Shown piece after piece: positions 22,013-33,585 of a stretch of 64,000 bases of DNA. Within the stretch, counting starts at the first letter, position 1. Each line of letters opens with the position of its first letter. The stretch is from Papiliotrema nemorosa (taxonomy: Eukaryota > Basidiomycota > Tremellomycetes > Tremellales > Rhynchogastremaceae). The stretch lies in NCBI GenBank assembly GCA_032158125.1, contig JASKOT010000006.1, positions 496,001 to 560,000 of the forward strand, read 5' to 3'. The notes beneath the pieces were generated by a model, which worked only from the letters and a program-made list of their open reading frames with translations, had not been told where the DNA came from and did not search any database. Both the position numbers and the translations under genes were made by a program.

Positions 22013-22401
22013 ATCAATTATCTGAAGTGGGCATATGCAGATGAAGCGGGTCGACTCCGTGAAGAGTATAAAATACGCGCAGCATGGATCGGCGAACTTC
22101 GGGCAGCTCGTTGGCCGTGATTGTTCGGCTTTGACCTGCCGTCTGGCTCTGAAAGCAATAATGACAAAGCCCCTTGGCTATCGGTCTCCGGATGTGCGTG
22201 CACGAGGGCAGCCCCGCGCCAGCATGGAAGAGATCCGGTACTCTATTGCGATGGCTCTGACGACTCTACAGCTAGACGCCGAGTTGGGATCTCGAAGCGG
22301 AGTCTCCGACCCGACCTGATAACCCTCCACCAGGCATGACCGCCATCGTCGAGACGATACTTGTCGCAGTCACACTTTTGGGAAGGTACTGTATCGCCAG
22401 C
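22013..22401. promoter_or_regulatory. Divergent promoter of racemase and cyclodeaminase genes, with CGG/CCG palindromes
   Basis: 389 bases between divergent starts. Inverted CGG/CCG triplets occur at 22182-22190 (spacing 3), 22298-22308 (spacing 5) and 22126-22141 (spacing 10). Zn2Cys6 regulators bind such inverted triplets, and one is encoded next door at 23726. An A/T-rich TATAAAATA lies at 22067-22075, about 55 bases from the racemase start when read in reverse (TATTTTATA). Such triplets also occur by chance, so function is unproven. Confidence 0.4.
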
Positions 22402-23528
22402 ATGGCAGACTTGACTATCCTCACTGCGACCGATGTCAATCAGGTTATACAAACTCTCGACCTGAATGCCGCCCTGCACTCCCAGGCTTCGGTGTTCCAG
22501 GCGTATTCGGCCAAGCGTCCGGCAATCAACGGGGTCGAACCGATACAGACCCCTCAGAGATTAGCGATCCAGTCGACCAAGACGACGACTCTGTACATGC
22601 CAGCAAGGGTAGAAGGAGATCAAGCGGCTTGCAAAATTGTCGCGATACCCAAAGCTGGAGGAGCAGACGGTTTACCTGCGACAACCCTGGTAGTGGACGA
22701 TGAAGGCAGAGTCAAGGGCGTTGTCAACGCGAGGCAGCTCACTGCCCTGAGAAATGCTTGTGGTATGCACGTATTCCGTTCAGGAAGGAGAGCTGATCAT
22801 AGGTTCCGCGTTGTTCCTGCAATTGGCACCACCGCCCGAGCGGCCTACCAATCTGGTCATATTCGGTTCGGGAGCTCAAGCCCAATCTCACGCGACCGTC
22901 CTTGTTCGCCTGTTCCCCACGATCAAACGGGTGACATTCGCTGTGCGATCTGTCAATGAAAGGGCGACAAAGCTGCTTGAAAAGCTGGAGAAGCTCGACT
23001 CGGAGACAGAGTACAGCCTGCATGTCACCTCGGCCGAGAGCCAGGACGACCTTCAACAAGTCGTTCGAGCTGCCAATATCATCGTGACCGTCACCTCCTC
23101 AACGGTGGCCCTTTTCCCATCAGAATGGGTGGCTGCTGGGACCCGTCTCATCCTGGTTGGAGCATACACGCCAAAGATGAGAGAAGTCGATGCGGCGCTG
23201 GTCAAAAGGGCAGGGATCATCGTGGTAGACTCTATCGAGGCGTGCGGTCATGAGGCGGGGGATCTACTACAGGCCAACGTCAAAGACGAAGACTTGATCG
23301 AGCTGGGTACCATAGTAGCGGACGAGTCTGCCAGATCGACGGTGGGTCGTGGAGGGGATGTGGCCATCTTCAAAAGCGTTAGCCCACACCAACTACACCC
23401 GCGCGCCAAGCTCATTTTTCTAGGTCGGTTTGGGCATCCAAGATGTAGCCATCACCAGGATTGTCTTTGACGCCGCAGTGTTCAAGGGTCTAGGGAGGAG
23501 AATCGAGGACTATGATGTGCCATTGTAG
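22402..23528 (+). CDS. Ornithine cyclodeaminase / mu-crystallin family (pyrroline-2-carboxylate or ketimine reductase-like)
   Basis: NAD(P)-dependent Rossmann enzyme. Members deaminate ornithine to proline or reduce cyclic imines such as pyrroline-2-carboxylate to L-proline. Start MADLTILTATDVNQVIQTL was chosen over an upstream in-frame Met at 22336 because the extra residues are unlike the family. Two introns are removed; the first restores RNACGSALFLQL, the second FKSVGLGIQDVAI. Motifs: KIVAIPKAGGADGLPATT in the substrate half, LVIFGSGAQAQSHA as the nucleotide-binding loop, IIVTVTSSTVALF, GTRLILVGAYTPKMREVD, and the end GLGRRIEDYDVPL. ~340 residues, full length. Beside a proline-racemase-family gene, a role as pyrroline-2-carboxylate reductase is the most economical reading, but ornithine cyclodeaminase is not excluded. 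Confidence 0.87.
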
Positions 23529-23725
23529 CTTAGACGATGCATAGATATGCTGTGTGCCGTGAGCACTGATAGATCAATCTATCATCTTGGACCCTGTCAC
23601 CGGATATCCACCAAACTCCTTCTTACTTGAACACTTCATCTTCGCACCTCCGAATCTCATTCACACCACCGCCTTGGATCTACCGTTGCGGCGTCTGCTA
23701 TTGGATTTGGCTGGAGAGACCTTTC

Positions 23726-26700
23726 ATGGGGGACAGTCTGCCCAATTTGGGCGAGTCTTCAGCCTCAGCAAACATCAGCAACCCTATCAATACCATTCCT
23801 CCTCCTAACAGCAACAATAGCAACAACAATGCGAGCTATATCCCAGTGAACGGCAACAGCGCTCCAATTCCCAACAATGGCCCTGATGCAAGAGTCAGGT
23901 ATCTCAGAGCTTGTGACAGGTGTCGGTGAGCTCCTTCGTCTAGCGGCCAGCGATGAAAGCTAATAGGCCTTGCAGCTCTCGAAAGGTCAAAGTGAGTCTT
24001 CTGCTGTGCAATTGCTAGGCCACAGCTGACTATCAAGTGTGATAATAATATGCCGTGTTCCAGATGTACGGCTGAAGCTCGCCCATGTACATTCGACGGC
24101 GGTCCCAGTGCTCTTCTCAGCTCGACATCATCTCAGCCCAGTGAAGCTCAAGCAGCTAGAAAACGCAAACCAAGGCGAAAGTCTTCAAGGTCACTCTCCA
24201 GGTCCCCTGAAAAAGGGGACAAGAAGCGCAGACAGGGAAAGAAGGAGGAAGCATTCATACCTAACGGTGAGACTATGCACGCTGGATCATACTGGAGGCT
24301 GACGAATTAGCCTTATCTCCTTTGGGATCAACGTATACCTCACACTGGTTCTCGTCGGGAGAGGGGGTGATGCGGTTCGCGGGGTCGACATCCGGTATGC
24401 CAGTACTGTGAGTGATTCGCAGCCGGCTGCTGTGATGGTCACATACTGTAGCACTAGTTTGCTAACCTCGCAGGGAAAACGCCCGGAAGCTGCTTCAGTC
24501 AAGCAAGACAGCGCCCTCTCCGCAGACACCAAACGAGCCCGCATGGAATTATCTGAGTCGACTGCTACATGGAGATACAGCTGGCAGCCCAGTACGATCC
24601 ATGTCGAAGCTGGAAGAAGAAGCAGAAGAGGAATTCTTCCCGGGCAGGGTATCAGAAGGCCAGAATGCTGCACCTGCATTCGACATCTTCTTAGCGGTCA
24701 CCGCTGTTAGTGAGTGACGCTCAGCTAGTGTAAAAACTCGAGCTCATGGACAGTACCGCAAGACTTGCTGGCGACGCTTGTGCAGCTCTTTGTGCGCTGC
24801 CATGCTCCATCTCGGGTCGATACTGATTTTTAGTTCCAAGTGGTTCACCCAAGCTGGCCCATCATCCATGCGCGGACCTTCTTTCGCGTCGGTAGCTCTC
24901 ACCTCACAAGGCACTTCGACTGATCTTCAGGAGCTTGATGGTTGGACAGATCCTGCTTTTGGTGCACTGCTGGTCTCGATGTGCATGGTCGCATCCCGCT
25001 ATTCGTCAGACACCCGGGTTCTAGCAAATCCTTGTGAGTACTACATACACTGCCATAATGTATCACTAATGGCTAGCGGATCCGACTTCGGGTGGGATGC
25101 ACTATCACGCACTCTTCCAGCAGCTGCTAGCCTTTGAACACCGAAATCGGATGTACGAGGTTGCAGCGCTATTTTACGCTTCACAGTTCTTCTGCACCAA
25201 CAACCACCCTCGACCACTAGCCATCTCCTACTTCAGCACTGCCTTTTCATACTGCGTGGATGCGGGTTATCATCGGTGAGTCTGTGTGGTGTTGCTGAGC
25301 TGATCTCAGTGATTTGCCCGAGTACGTTCCCGTAGATCCGGTCGAGCGGGAGATGCGAAAGGTGCGTCTGCAGTCTGGCTCGAGATCAGCTCGCTCATAT
25401 ATCAGCGTATCACTTGGTGCATCTTCTGGTGAGTATTTGCAATGCCGACCGATGGAGCTGTGCTCACAAAATAGCTGGGACAAACAGCTTTCGGCTCTTT
25501 TCGGTCGATATGTCTGGCTGCCTTTGATGGATGTCTCGTGCGAGGTGCCGGCACCATACGCAAATGTTCCTGAAGATGCTCATCTGCAACCTGCCATCCT
25601 GGACGCCAAATACATCGAGATTTTCAACGCCCATATTGGCGTGAGCTCGGTATTGACTTTGGCTCTGCGTTCGGTCATCCACCGACCGTTCTTCCCCGAG
25701 ACCAAATTCCTTGATCAGCTTGTGGACAGAATGTGGGGCGTGCAGAATGACGAGCACGATCTGAGAGAAGTGGAAAGACAGCTGGACAAGTGGAGAGCGT
25801 GAGTGTTCGCAAGGGATTTCACTGACTGTAGCCAACTCACGCCGAGTCTTCGTGCAAGAGACCTGGAAAGTCGACAAAAGTCCCCGTTATATTCGGTCGC
25901 CGAAGAGCAGGTCGCCGGGACAGAGATGCTCGTCCAGCTCCTGGTAGCTGGTAGAAGGTTGCAGCTTGCCCAAGCAGCAAACGAGATGGATCAACAGAAA
26001 TACCGAAAGCCGATCATATCAGCCGCCAAGCAAATGATCAATTCCTACGTCCAGCTAGGAGCTGCTCAGCTGCTGCGACATTGTGACATGCGTGAGTCGC
26101 TTGCCTGAGATACAGATTAGGCTGATCGCTAGTCGTGGCTTACAACATCTTGGTCGCTGGCCGACTGCTGATCGCTTGTTACGTTGGAGCCAAGCATGCA
26201 GGGGAGATGGCATTGCAACAAGAGTCTCAGCGTGTTATCCAGGCAGCGTCCTTGCTTTTGCACATGATGGTCGTTTCTCTGCCCATCGCTTTGGGAGCTG
26301 CTGAGGTCATGGATGAGACATGCCGAGGTGAGTGCCGACCAGTCTTCCCTCTGACTCGTAGTGTGTGGAGTACCAATTACCAAACCTGCTTGGTCGATGA
26401 TCGAAGATGCAATGGGAAGCAAAAGCGCTTGGTATCGATCCGTCTCGTCTAAAATCGGCCGGTCGGAATCCATCTCGACCAGTCAGAATACACCGATGGC
26501 TTCGTCGACTACTCTAGGCCACAATGTAGTGCCGCCAACCTTCCAGCCGACTCCACAGCAGGGGTGCGTTCATAACCATATAGACCATACGACGATTTGC
26601 TGACGTTTCTAGCCAAACGCAAGACAACCTGGGACAGATTCCGTTTCACCATATGCCGCTTCCCAACCCCTTTGAGACGGATGAGTACAATCAACAGTAC

Positions 26701-26835
26701 ATGGGAGAGTCGTCTTCGACCCTGGGTCAACCCATCAACATCCAGAACAAGGCGTCTGACTTGGACCTATCACAAATAGACGATTCAGATCTGAGTTGGC
26801 TCTTCCCGGGTACGCAAATGTGGCATACGACGTGA
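23726..26835 (+). CDS. Zn2Cys6 fungal transcription factor
   Basis: Nuclear binuclear-zinc-cluster regulator. Start MGDSLPNLGESSAS opens an Asn/Pro/Ser-rich N-terminus. The zinc cluster, spliced from three exons, reads CDRCRSRKVK then CDNNMPCSRCTAEARPC, a perfect Cx2Cx6Cx5Cx2Cx6C spacing. A basic tract follows (ARKRKPRRKSSRSLSRSPEK). The middle homology region includes FYASQFFCTNNHPRPLAIS, DPVEREMRK and WDKQLSALFGR, as in fungal_trans domains. The C-terminus is acidic with hydrophobics (SDLDLSQIDDSDLSWLFPG), a plausible activation domain. About ten introns; the middle exon of the zinc cluster is 16 nt. It sits 197 bases after the cyclodeaminase stop in the same orientation, so it is a good candidate local regulator of the pair. 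Confidence 0.86.
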
Positions 26836-27030
26836 GGTTTGGATGCGATGGAGGCTGCAATACATCGGCCTAGGTCCTGAATTCTCGGTGCATTTGATCA
26901 TCATTGTTGTATAATAATCCTTTGTATCAGATGCAGTGAACATGGGGTTTAGCCGGGGCTTTTCCGGGTTCGTTGAATTCATCATACTTTGTCCAGCGTT
27001 CGTCCTCCTTGCACACACGCAACACTCGAT

Positions 27031-28736
27031 ATGCAGTCGACGCGGGCACGGTCCCCAGATAACGGGCGCTCACGCAAGATGGACCGGAATCTGGAAGGCT
27101 CCGATGAAGATAGCCGGGATCTTCCCTCTATCAAACGTCGACTGATACGGCCCAAAAAGTTACGTCGGCCAGACGACACCGACCCAGCTTTGTCGTCCCC
27201 TGGAGCAGGTCCTTCTTCCCCACGTCGTTCTGCCTCACCTACACCACGTCGAAAAGGCTCGCCTTCACCCAATGGACGGCTTGATGATGGTGTAGCAGTC
27301 CCTCAACCGGCCTCACCTTTACGTCGATCTCACCTCACTCCGGCCCGGACCGCCCATCCACCCCTCACTTCTTGTCGTTCGGTATACAACTATACAAGGC
27401 TGAACCATATCGAAGAGGGAACTTATGGGGTAGTCTTTCGAGCCAGATGCAACGATACGGGTGGGATATACGCCTTGAAAAAGTTGAAGCTGGAAGAGGA
27501 GAAACAGGGGTTTCCAATCACGAGTTTGAGAGAGGTCATGGCTTTGATGATTACTGGAGCGCATGAGAACGTCGTAGGGATAAGAGAGATTGTAGTTGGA
27601 GATACGTTGAATCAGTGAGTATGAGTTCTCTCCGGCTTAGAGAGTAACGCTGGATAGGCAGGGCTACAGCTGATCAAACAGAATCTTCATTGTCATGCCT
27701 TTTATCGAACACGACTTGAAGACGCTCTTATCGGATATGCCGCATCCGTTCTTACAATCAGAAGTCAAGACGATCATGATCCAGCTCTTATCAGCCATGT
27801 CGCATTGTCACAACAACTGGATTGTGAGTTCCGTCGGTCGGTCAGTGGTGATTTTCCTGGTTGACGGATTCCAGCTGCATCGAGATTTGAAAACTTCAAA
27901 CCTGCTCATGAACAATCGAGGGACGATCAAAGTTGCAGATTTTGGACTAGCGAGAAAATTCGGAGATCCTCTAGGCGAAATGACCCAACTGGTCGTCACC
28001 CTCTGGTACAGGTAAGCACGGGTCATACCCAATGATGTTGCAAATACTCATCGCAGATCACCAGAGCTGTTACTCGGGGCAACGGAATACACGACCGCCG
28101 TCGACATGTGGTCTTGCGGCTGCATTTTTGCAGAGCTGATGCAGAAGGAGGCCCTCTTTCCAGGCAGAGGAGAGATAGACCAGATCAACCGGGTAGGTCG
28201 ATCTTGCTCATCGGACGGAGGGTTAAAGTCTGACGCGCAGATCTTCAACCTTCTTGGCCAGCCTAATGATGACGTTTGGCCAGGATATGGCTCGCTACCC
28301 CTGGTCAAAAATCTAAATCCTATAGGACCTCCGTGAGTCCACCGGGAGCTCCGTTGAGAAATGGTCTGACTACCAGATTCTCTACTTTGCGTCAAAAGTT
28401 CAAGTCGCTATCGTCAGAAGGTCACAACCTCATGTCTGGTCTCTTATGCTACGATCCCACTCGAAGACTTAGCGCGGACGAAGCGGTCAAACATCCATAT
28501 TTCGAGTATGTGTCAGCTCTATGGTGTTTCCCGATTGCCTGATGAGCAGTGAACATCCCTTGCCGAAACATCCTGACCTTTTCGCTTCGTTCCCAAGTCA
28601 AGCTGCGGGCGAAAGGTGCGCCGTCTTCCTTTTTGCTGTTGTGAATACTCATATCAGACGACACAAAGCATTGCGTAGCCCTTCGGCGCCGGCTCATCAC
28701 GTGTCGGAACTGGCAGATCTGGATTCGTTTGTCTAG
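27031..28736 (+). CDS. PITSLRE-type cyclin-dependent kinase (CDK11-like)
   Basis: Ser/Thr kinase of the CDK11 group, which acts with cyclin L in transcription and splicing. A Ser/Pro/Arg-rich N-terminus of ~115 residues precedes the kinase domain: [13 protein letters not shown] (Gly loop), [11 protein letters not shown] (catalytic Lys), [13 protein letters not shown] (the name-giving helix), [31 protein letters not shown] and [12 protein letters not shown]. After the kinase fold come [19 protein letters not shown] and a basic tail ending ADLDSFV. About seven short introns, all frame-consistent. All catalytic residues are present, and the length (~430 residues) fits the short p58-like form. 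Start is the first Met after an untranslated stretch. Confidence 0.9.
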
Positions 28737-28850
28737 TTCACGAGATGCATTATAATGGGTTTCACCCTTTTCTCCCCTGATGTCTTATTGTTGTTGTTAC
28801 TCTCTATTCTCTGCTCTATGATTCTGCCTCTGCTCCCTGATCCGGTGGAC

Positions 28851-31158
28851 CTATACGCGGTCGGGGTAAGCAAGAGTTCCGGCAGCCACGGTCTGTGTGA
28901 CGTTTGCCTTCTCCAGTGCAGCCGCGATATCCCACAAGAGATAATCGCAACCATTCGCGGCAAACATGGTCACGGCCAGTGGGAGGTACTCGGTGTGATT
29001 GGTGATAGTCGACTCGTATGCAATCTGACCGATAGGAATGACAAGTTGAGGTACACCCGAGAATTGTGCAGGATAACCAAAGCCGAATGGTACTCCTGGA
29101 GCCTTCTTGTAGATGTTCTCTTGATCAGCAAGAGCTTGGCCAGGTGCCACATCATGGACTCACTCGATAAGCGGTATCTCCTAGCCCATACGGATAGGCA
29201 TAGACCGCATTGGAGCAAGTCTGATTATCGGTAATCAGGACTTGGGTGTCGATAAACTCCTTCCATGTAGCTTTCTCAGCTGCAGAAGCATTAAAGTCGC
29301 CCTCGGTCAAGTTATCCCGAGCGTAGGTCCATCGAGCAAGCGGAGAAGGATCAACGAATGGTACTCGACCATCGTTCTGTGCAGCATAGTCCTCGAACCA
29401 TAGTTTGCCCAAGTTGTTCCACTGGTAATAGGTGATAAGATTGGCGTAGGTGGTGTTGAGGTAGTCTGTGGCCGATTGTTGGCCGACTTGATCATAGTAC
29501 CCGGTAGCATTCCAAAAGCCTTCGAAATCCCTACCGTCGAGTGATGAGGGTTTCAAGAGGTCGATCAGGCCAGATTTGAAAGCGTTGAACTGGTCGGCTC
29601 CGGCGTAGTCTTCGTCGAAGGTCCAAGTACTGTTGGGCAATATCAAGGTCTACAGATAAGAGTCAGTGACAAGCTTGAGCAGTTGAGGCACTGATACTCA
29701 CGGTAGGGTATGAAGTGTAGTTGTTGAATCGGTCGCCGTACCAACCTCGAGCAAACGAGGCTCCAGCAGTAGCGTTTCGAGCAAAGAAACCAGCAGTATC
29801 CTGAGTAGCCTGCAAGGGGATGGCACCTGTCAGGCTGATAGCGTTCCAAGTAGGTCGAAGACCGTATGTACCGCCGACCGTAGCAGGGTCGATGATACTT
29901 CCTCCGCTTGCCATCAGCTATGAGTCGCCAAGAGGTGGACCGCACTCACGTATCGGAGCCGATCGTGTGGTCGAGCCAGTCATAGGCTCCAATGGCAGCA
30001 CCTGGACCACTGGAAGAGGAAGAAGGCTGCTGGTAGCCGTCTCCTCGAGGATTGAAGGGACACATCTGATCGACCCAGTCCGCGGTGGCCGATTCTCCAT
30101 TGGCAAACTGAGAGGTTTTGACTCGGCCGACAATGACACCACCCTGTCATCAGACTCGCAAAACAACTTCGTGAGATTGACTCACCTGATCAACAAGACG
30201 TTGAATTGCGACAGCAGTAGTCTCCTTCGCGGGATAGGTGTTAAAGTACGCTCGATTTCCTCCGCCGGTTTTCAACCCGGCCATGTCGAACAGATCCTTG
30301 ACCGCGATTCGTCGACCTTCAAGTGGTCGAGGGTTGGTGAGGTACTTGGTGTATAATCGAGAGGGAACAGGGATAGTCAAGGTGTTGAGACCGATGACTG
30401 GAGTGGTGAGATCGACAAAGGTTCCATCGGTGCCAGCTACTGCTGCCGTCGTGAATGCCTGAGCTTCATCCCTATAAGTCCGATAGACTTCGGTCAAGAT
30501 GACACCACCATTAATGGATGCAAGGTATGGGCCAGGAGGAACCTAGCTGTTAGTACACAGCGATGCAGGGGACGCGCTGGAACTCACCGAGAGTCCATCG
30601 ACGTGGGCCAGTCCGATCCCACTGAGGTCAGATGTCGCATTGCCATTCTTGATGATCAAGTTTCCACCCCATCCGCTCACGCATCCCGCGACATCGGATG
30701 CGACATGGAAGGAAGTTGAAGTGGTCAAGACCGCCGCCGAGAGGAATGCCTTGATATCAGCGACCTGCTGGTCTGTGTTCCTTGCGAGTACTTACCGGGT
30801 CCCAAACATCGTCTGCATCCATGTACTCTGCTACCAAGTCTCCGAGGACATCGCATGTCACCTCTCCTTCGACATCAAATACCGTTACAGGTAGGAGTTT
30901 GCCTGCATAGCTGTCCAGTCCCCAGTCTGACTGCAAAGAGTATTGCTTGAACTGGGAACCAGTGGGCGAGAGATAAGTCTTGTTGCCGAACGCGAAAGAG
31001 ACCGATGAAGGCGAGAAAGTCACCCCCTCGTCTCGCTTGGATGCAGACACTCGATGGAGAGAGGCTCTGGCTTCCAAAGCATAGTTTTCGTTTCCTGCCA
31101 GTTGTGCTCTGACAGTTGCCGCGAGCAAAGTGCCAGCTACGAGGGACAGGTGAATCAT
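28851..31158 (-). CDS. Secreted amidase-signature-family hydrolase
   Basis: Amidase signature enzyme using the Ser-cisSer-Lys triad. The start [20 protein letters not shown] is a typical secretion signal, and the body carries many Asn-x-Ser/Thr sites, so extracellular or cell-wall location is likely. Triad evidence: Lys in [11 protein letters not shown], the Ser-rich [18 protein letters not shown] segment, and [19 protein letters not shown] with the nucleophile in the GGS motif, joined across an intron. The C-terminal part has [18 protein letters not shown] and ends [11 protein letters not shown]. An N-terminal ~190-residue region before the amidase core ([16 protein letters not shown] and [14 protein letters not shown]) is typical of a fungal secreted subgroup. 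Six or seven introns. Substrate unknown: peptides, amides or fatty acid amides. It is convergent with the kinase gene. Confidence 0.85.
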
Positions 31159-31555
31159 GTTGGTCGAGACGGTCGGACTTTGTTTCGAAAATGAGGGATG
31201 GTCTAATATAGCTAGACCCGATCGGACTTGTTACTACCGAGTCGAGTATTCGCAAGCGAGCCAAGGCCGAAAGACGAGACGATGAGAGATAAGCCTGCTC
31301 AAGCCTCCTGGCGAGATCCCGCTAACCCGAAGAGGTGTGCGCCCATTTTCCGAGGTCTTCAACCAATGACAACCCTGAGACCATCGTGTGGACAGGTCTG
31401 ATGTGGGCATCAGGAATGCGAGTGCATGCGTGGACATGGTCACCTCTGAGCCGTTATTGGTCGTCGAGCAGACACCCAGGTGGTAATCTCCTCTCGGATT
31501 CCCGAAGCGCTTCGAAATCTCTTATCGCAATCGTCGGTCAGCTCCGAAAGGGGGT
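31159..31555. other. Divergent intergenic region upstream of the amidase
   Basis: About 400 bases holding the amidase promoter and possibly leader of the small plus-strand gene. Frames on both strands are short and motif-free. Confidence 0.4.
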
Positions 31556-32023
31556 GTGTTGCCACACTCATCGCATTGTGGCGGTTCATGCCTTTGGACG
31601 TCAGGCGGCGTGCAAAAGGACAAAGAACACCAAGGGGAGGATGACTTCGACACGATGTGCGGGATAGACTTCGTCAGTGAGGGGTCAGAGCTAGTCCAGA
31701 TCCGTCCCGAAGACAGGGACTTCATCCTGCGCGTTACAAGCCAGGATACCCAAGCTTTCCGTGAGTTGAAGGGATCTTCCATTATTTGGACCGAAGATGA
31801 AGCTCTCGAGAAGTGGATCAAATACCTTCAGTCGCAATTCGAGGGACTCGAACCAAGCCAGCGAGCAGGCTGGGCGAGCAGCACCCTTGACACTACTCGA
31901 AAGGATCTCAAGGATGTTCAGCCCGCTCCATCGGAGAACACGGATGGCTGGAATGGTTGGATGGATGAGAGTACTGCCGCTCTCTATGCGAGTCTGCAGG
32001 CGAGGGGCTCTTCAGGGAGTTGA
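31556..32023 (+). CDS. Small acidic unknown protein
   Basis: Single frame of up to 155 residues; an internal Met at 31655 (MCGIDFVSEGSELVQIRPED) may be the true start, giving ~122. The sequence after that Met is evenly acidic and hydrophilic, with TSQDTQAFRELKGSSIIW, EKWIKYLQSQFEGLEPSQ and the end MDESTAALYASLQARGSSG. It reads as real protein (balanced codons, regular hydrophobic spacing) but matches no family I recognise. No signal or membrane segment. Confidence 0.45.
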   Translation: MLPHSSHCGGSCLWTSGGVQKDKEHQGEDDFDTMCGIDFVSEGSELVQIRPEDRDFILRVTSQDTQAFRELKGSSIIWTEDEALEKWIKYLQSQFEGLEPSQRAGWASSTLDTTRKDLKDVQPAPSENTDGWNGWMDESTAALYASLQARGSSGS

Positions 32024-32498
32024 ACGAGGTTTTGGAGATACTTCGATCACTGTGGCGTATTATGTGTATGGCATGCATGGCGAGTTCATCGAGTGACCTT
32101 TTGAGCAGCCTTTCAATCATTCAGAGCCTTGCAGTGGTGAGACTCGCATTGACAAGGCGTAGCCAGTCATTGACAGCGGGAGAGACGCTCCGGGTGATAC
32201 AGTACATGTACGGCTGGACAGGGTTGCGGTCTGGCAAATTCCATGATTCTGATCCTTTATCCTTCCACTCCGTGAGTCACGCATCGCTCTCTGCAGGTCG
32301 ACTTGTAGTTCGTCTCAAGCTCATAACACGAGCCGTGAAGTGTGTGGTCGGTGTATCTCTTGCCACTGTATTCCTGATCCCTACTCACGGCCTTCCCACC
32401 GGGTTGAAATAGCAATTGCTCGATTCGACTGCTGGCGAGAGTTCATACATCCAACAGAAGCCATCTGATTCCAAACCGTCACCCACTTTGGCTTCAAG
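32024..32498. other. Intergenic region, no supported gene
   Basis: About 475 bases. The frame 32020-32412 is probably chance; no motif is seen. Confidence 0.4.
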
Positions 32499-32990
32499 AT
32501 GAGCGACGCAGATTGGAGGGATAGACCATCTTCTTATGCTGAAAGTGCGGTGAAAGGTTTGTCTGCTCTTCTCGTTGCGGGGTTGGCGTTCTACCTTATC
32601 ACGAACAAAGGGTCCGACGAGGGGAGCAATGCAGGAAGGAAAAGTAGACTATCCTCCGCAAGAGGTGCTTCTGCCAGAAGTGATTTGCACAAGGATACTA
32701 CTGTCGACGGCGAAGTCTTGTACGGCGAAGTTCTGGACCCTGCGGAGGTGCAGCAGACAAAGTTGGCTGCTTCTTCGAATTACAGCTCACAGAACTCGCG
32801 GAATGTTCATTTTGAAGATCCATCGACAGGATCGCTCCAAATGGAGAATCTAGCTCTACCACAATCGCCCTTGCTAGAGCACTCTCATCTCACGCAAGAC
32901 GCCTCCACCACCATCTGCTCAGATCAATCAACACGCGCGACTGCAAGCAATCCATATTCAGCGGGCTACGAAAGATATACACCAGGTTAA
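32499..32990 (+). CDS. Small protein with one N-terminal membrane segment, copy 1
   Basis: 163 residues, intronless. A short hydrophilic N-terminus (MSDADWRDRPSSYAESAV) precedes one hydrophobic segment, LSALLVAGLAFYLIT (about residues 21-35). A long Ser/Asn/Gln-rich hydrophilic tail follows, containing DGEVLYGEVLDPAEVQQ and ending AGYERYTPG. This is a tail-out single-span layout rather than a cleaved signal peptide, because charged residues precede the segment and no cleavage site follows. The next gene has the same layout. Function and membrane unknown. Confidence 0.5.
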   Translation: MSDADWRDRPSSYAESAVKGLSALLVAGLAFYLITNKGSDEGSNAGRKSRLSSARGASARSDLHKDTTVDGEVLYGEVLDPAEVQQTKLAASSNYSSQNSRNVHFEDPSTGSLQMENLALPQSPLLEHSHLTQDASTTICSDQSTRATASNPYSAGYERYTPG

Positions 32991-33585
32991 CCTTCAACTA
33001 GCCCCTTCAGTCGATCAGCCGGCGGATGGCAGCTTCGGCAGCAGTCGGGGGGCGAAACGTTCATTCAGGAGTCAAAGAAGTCCATAAGACTTCAATCTCT
33101 TGGTCAATTGTATACACTGATTCACGAGTATTGTGCAGTACATGCATGGCTTGTGATGCATTTGGCGAAATCATCATACTCGGGCTTCGGACTTCTCGAA
33201 CGAGCCATATACATAGCTGATGTCGTCGATTGTAATAGTCGCACTCTGTCAGTGACACTTAGATCGTCCTCTGCCTAATCGCTTGACAAGTGACATAAAT
33301 AAGAAGACAACAATGAGTGTTTCACACATGTCCTCAACGCGTATCACATTTGCAAGAATATGCCCAGTAAAGGATGTCGACTCCTGTTCCGATGGAGACG
33401 TCAGGTTTGACTACCCTTGTTGAAAGGAGGGTACGCTGACAGGAGACATGAAGACGTCCACCAATCCGCGCCTCTACTTTCTTATTCCTTCTTTACATTT
33501 CCCCACCACGGGCTCTACACTGTTTTTCCCGTATAAGAAGACATATTTACCGCCGTCACTCACGCATATAGATTACACACGGAGC
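32991..33585. other. Intergenic region between the two single-span protein genes
   Basis: About 595 bases. The downstream frame extends in-frame back to 33448, but that part reads as leader; otherwise nothing is seen. Confidence 0.4.
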
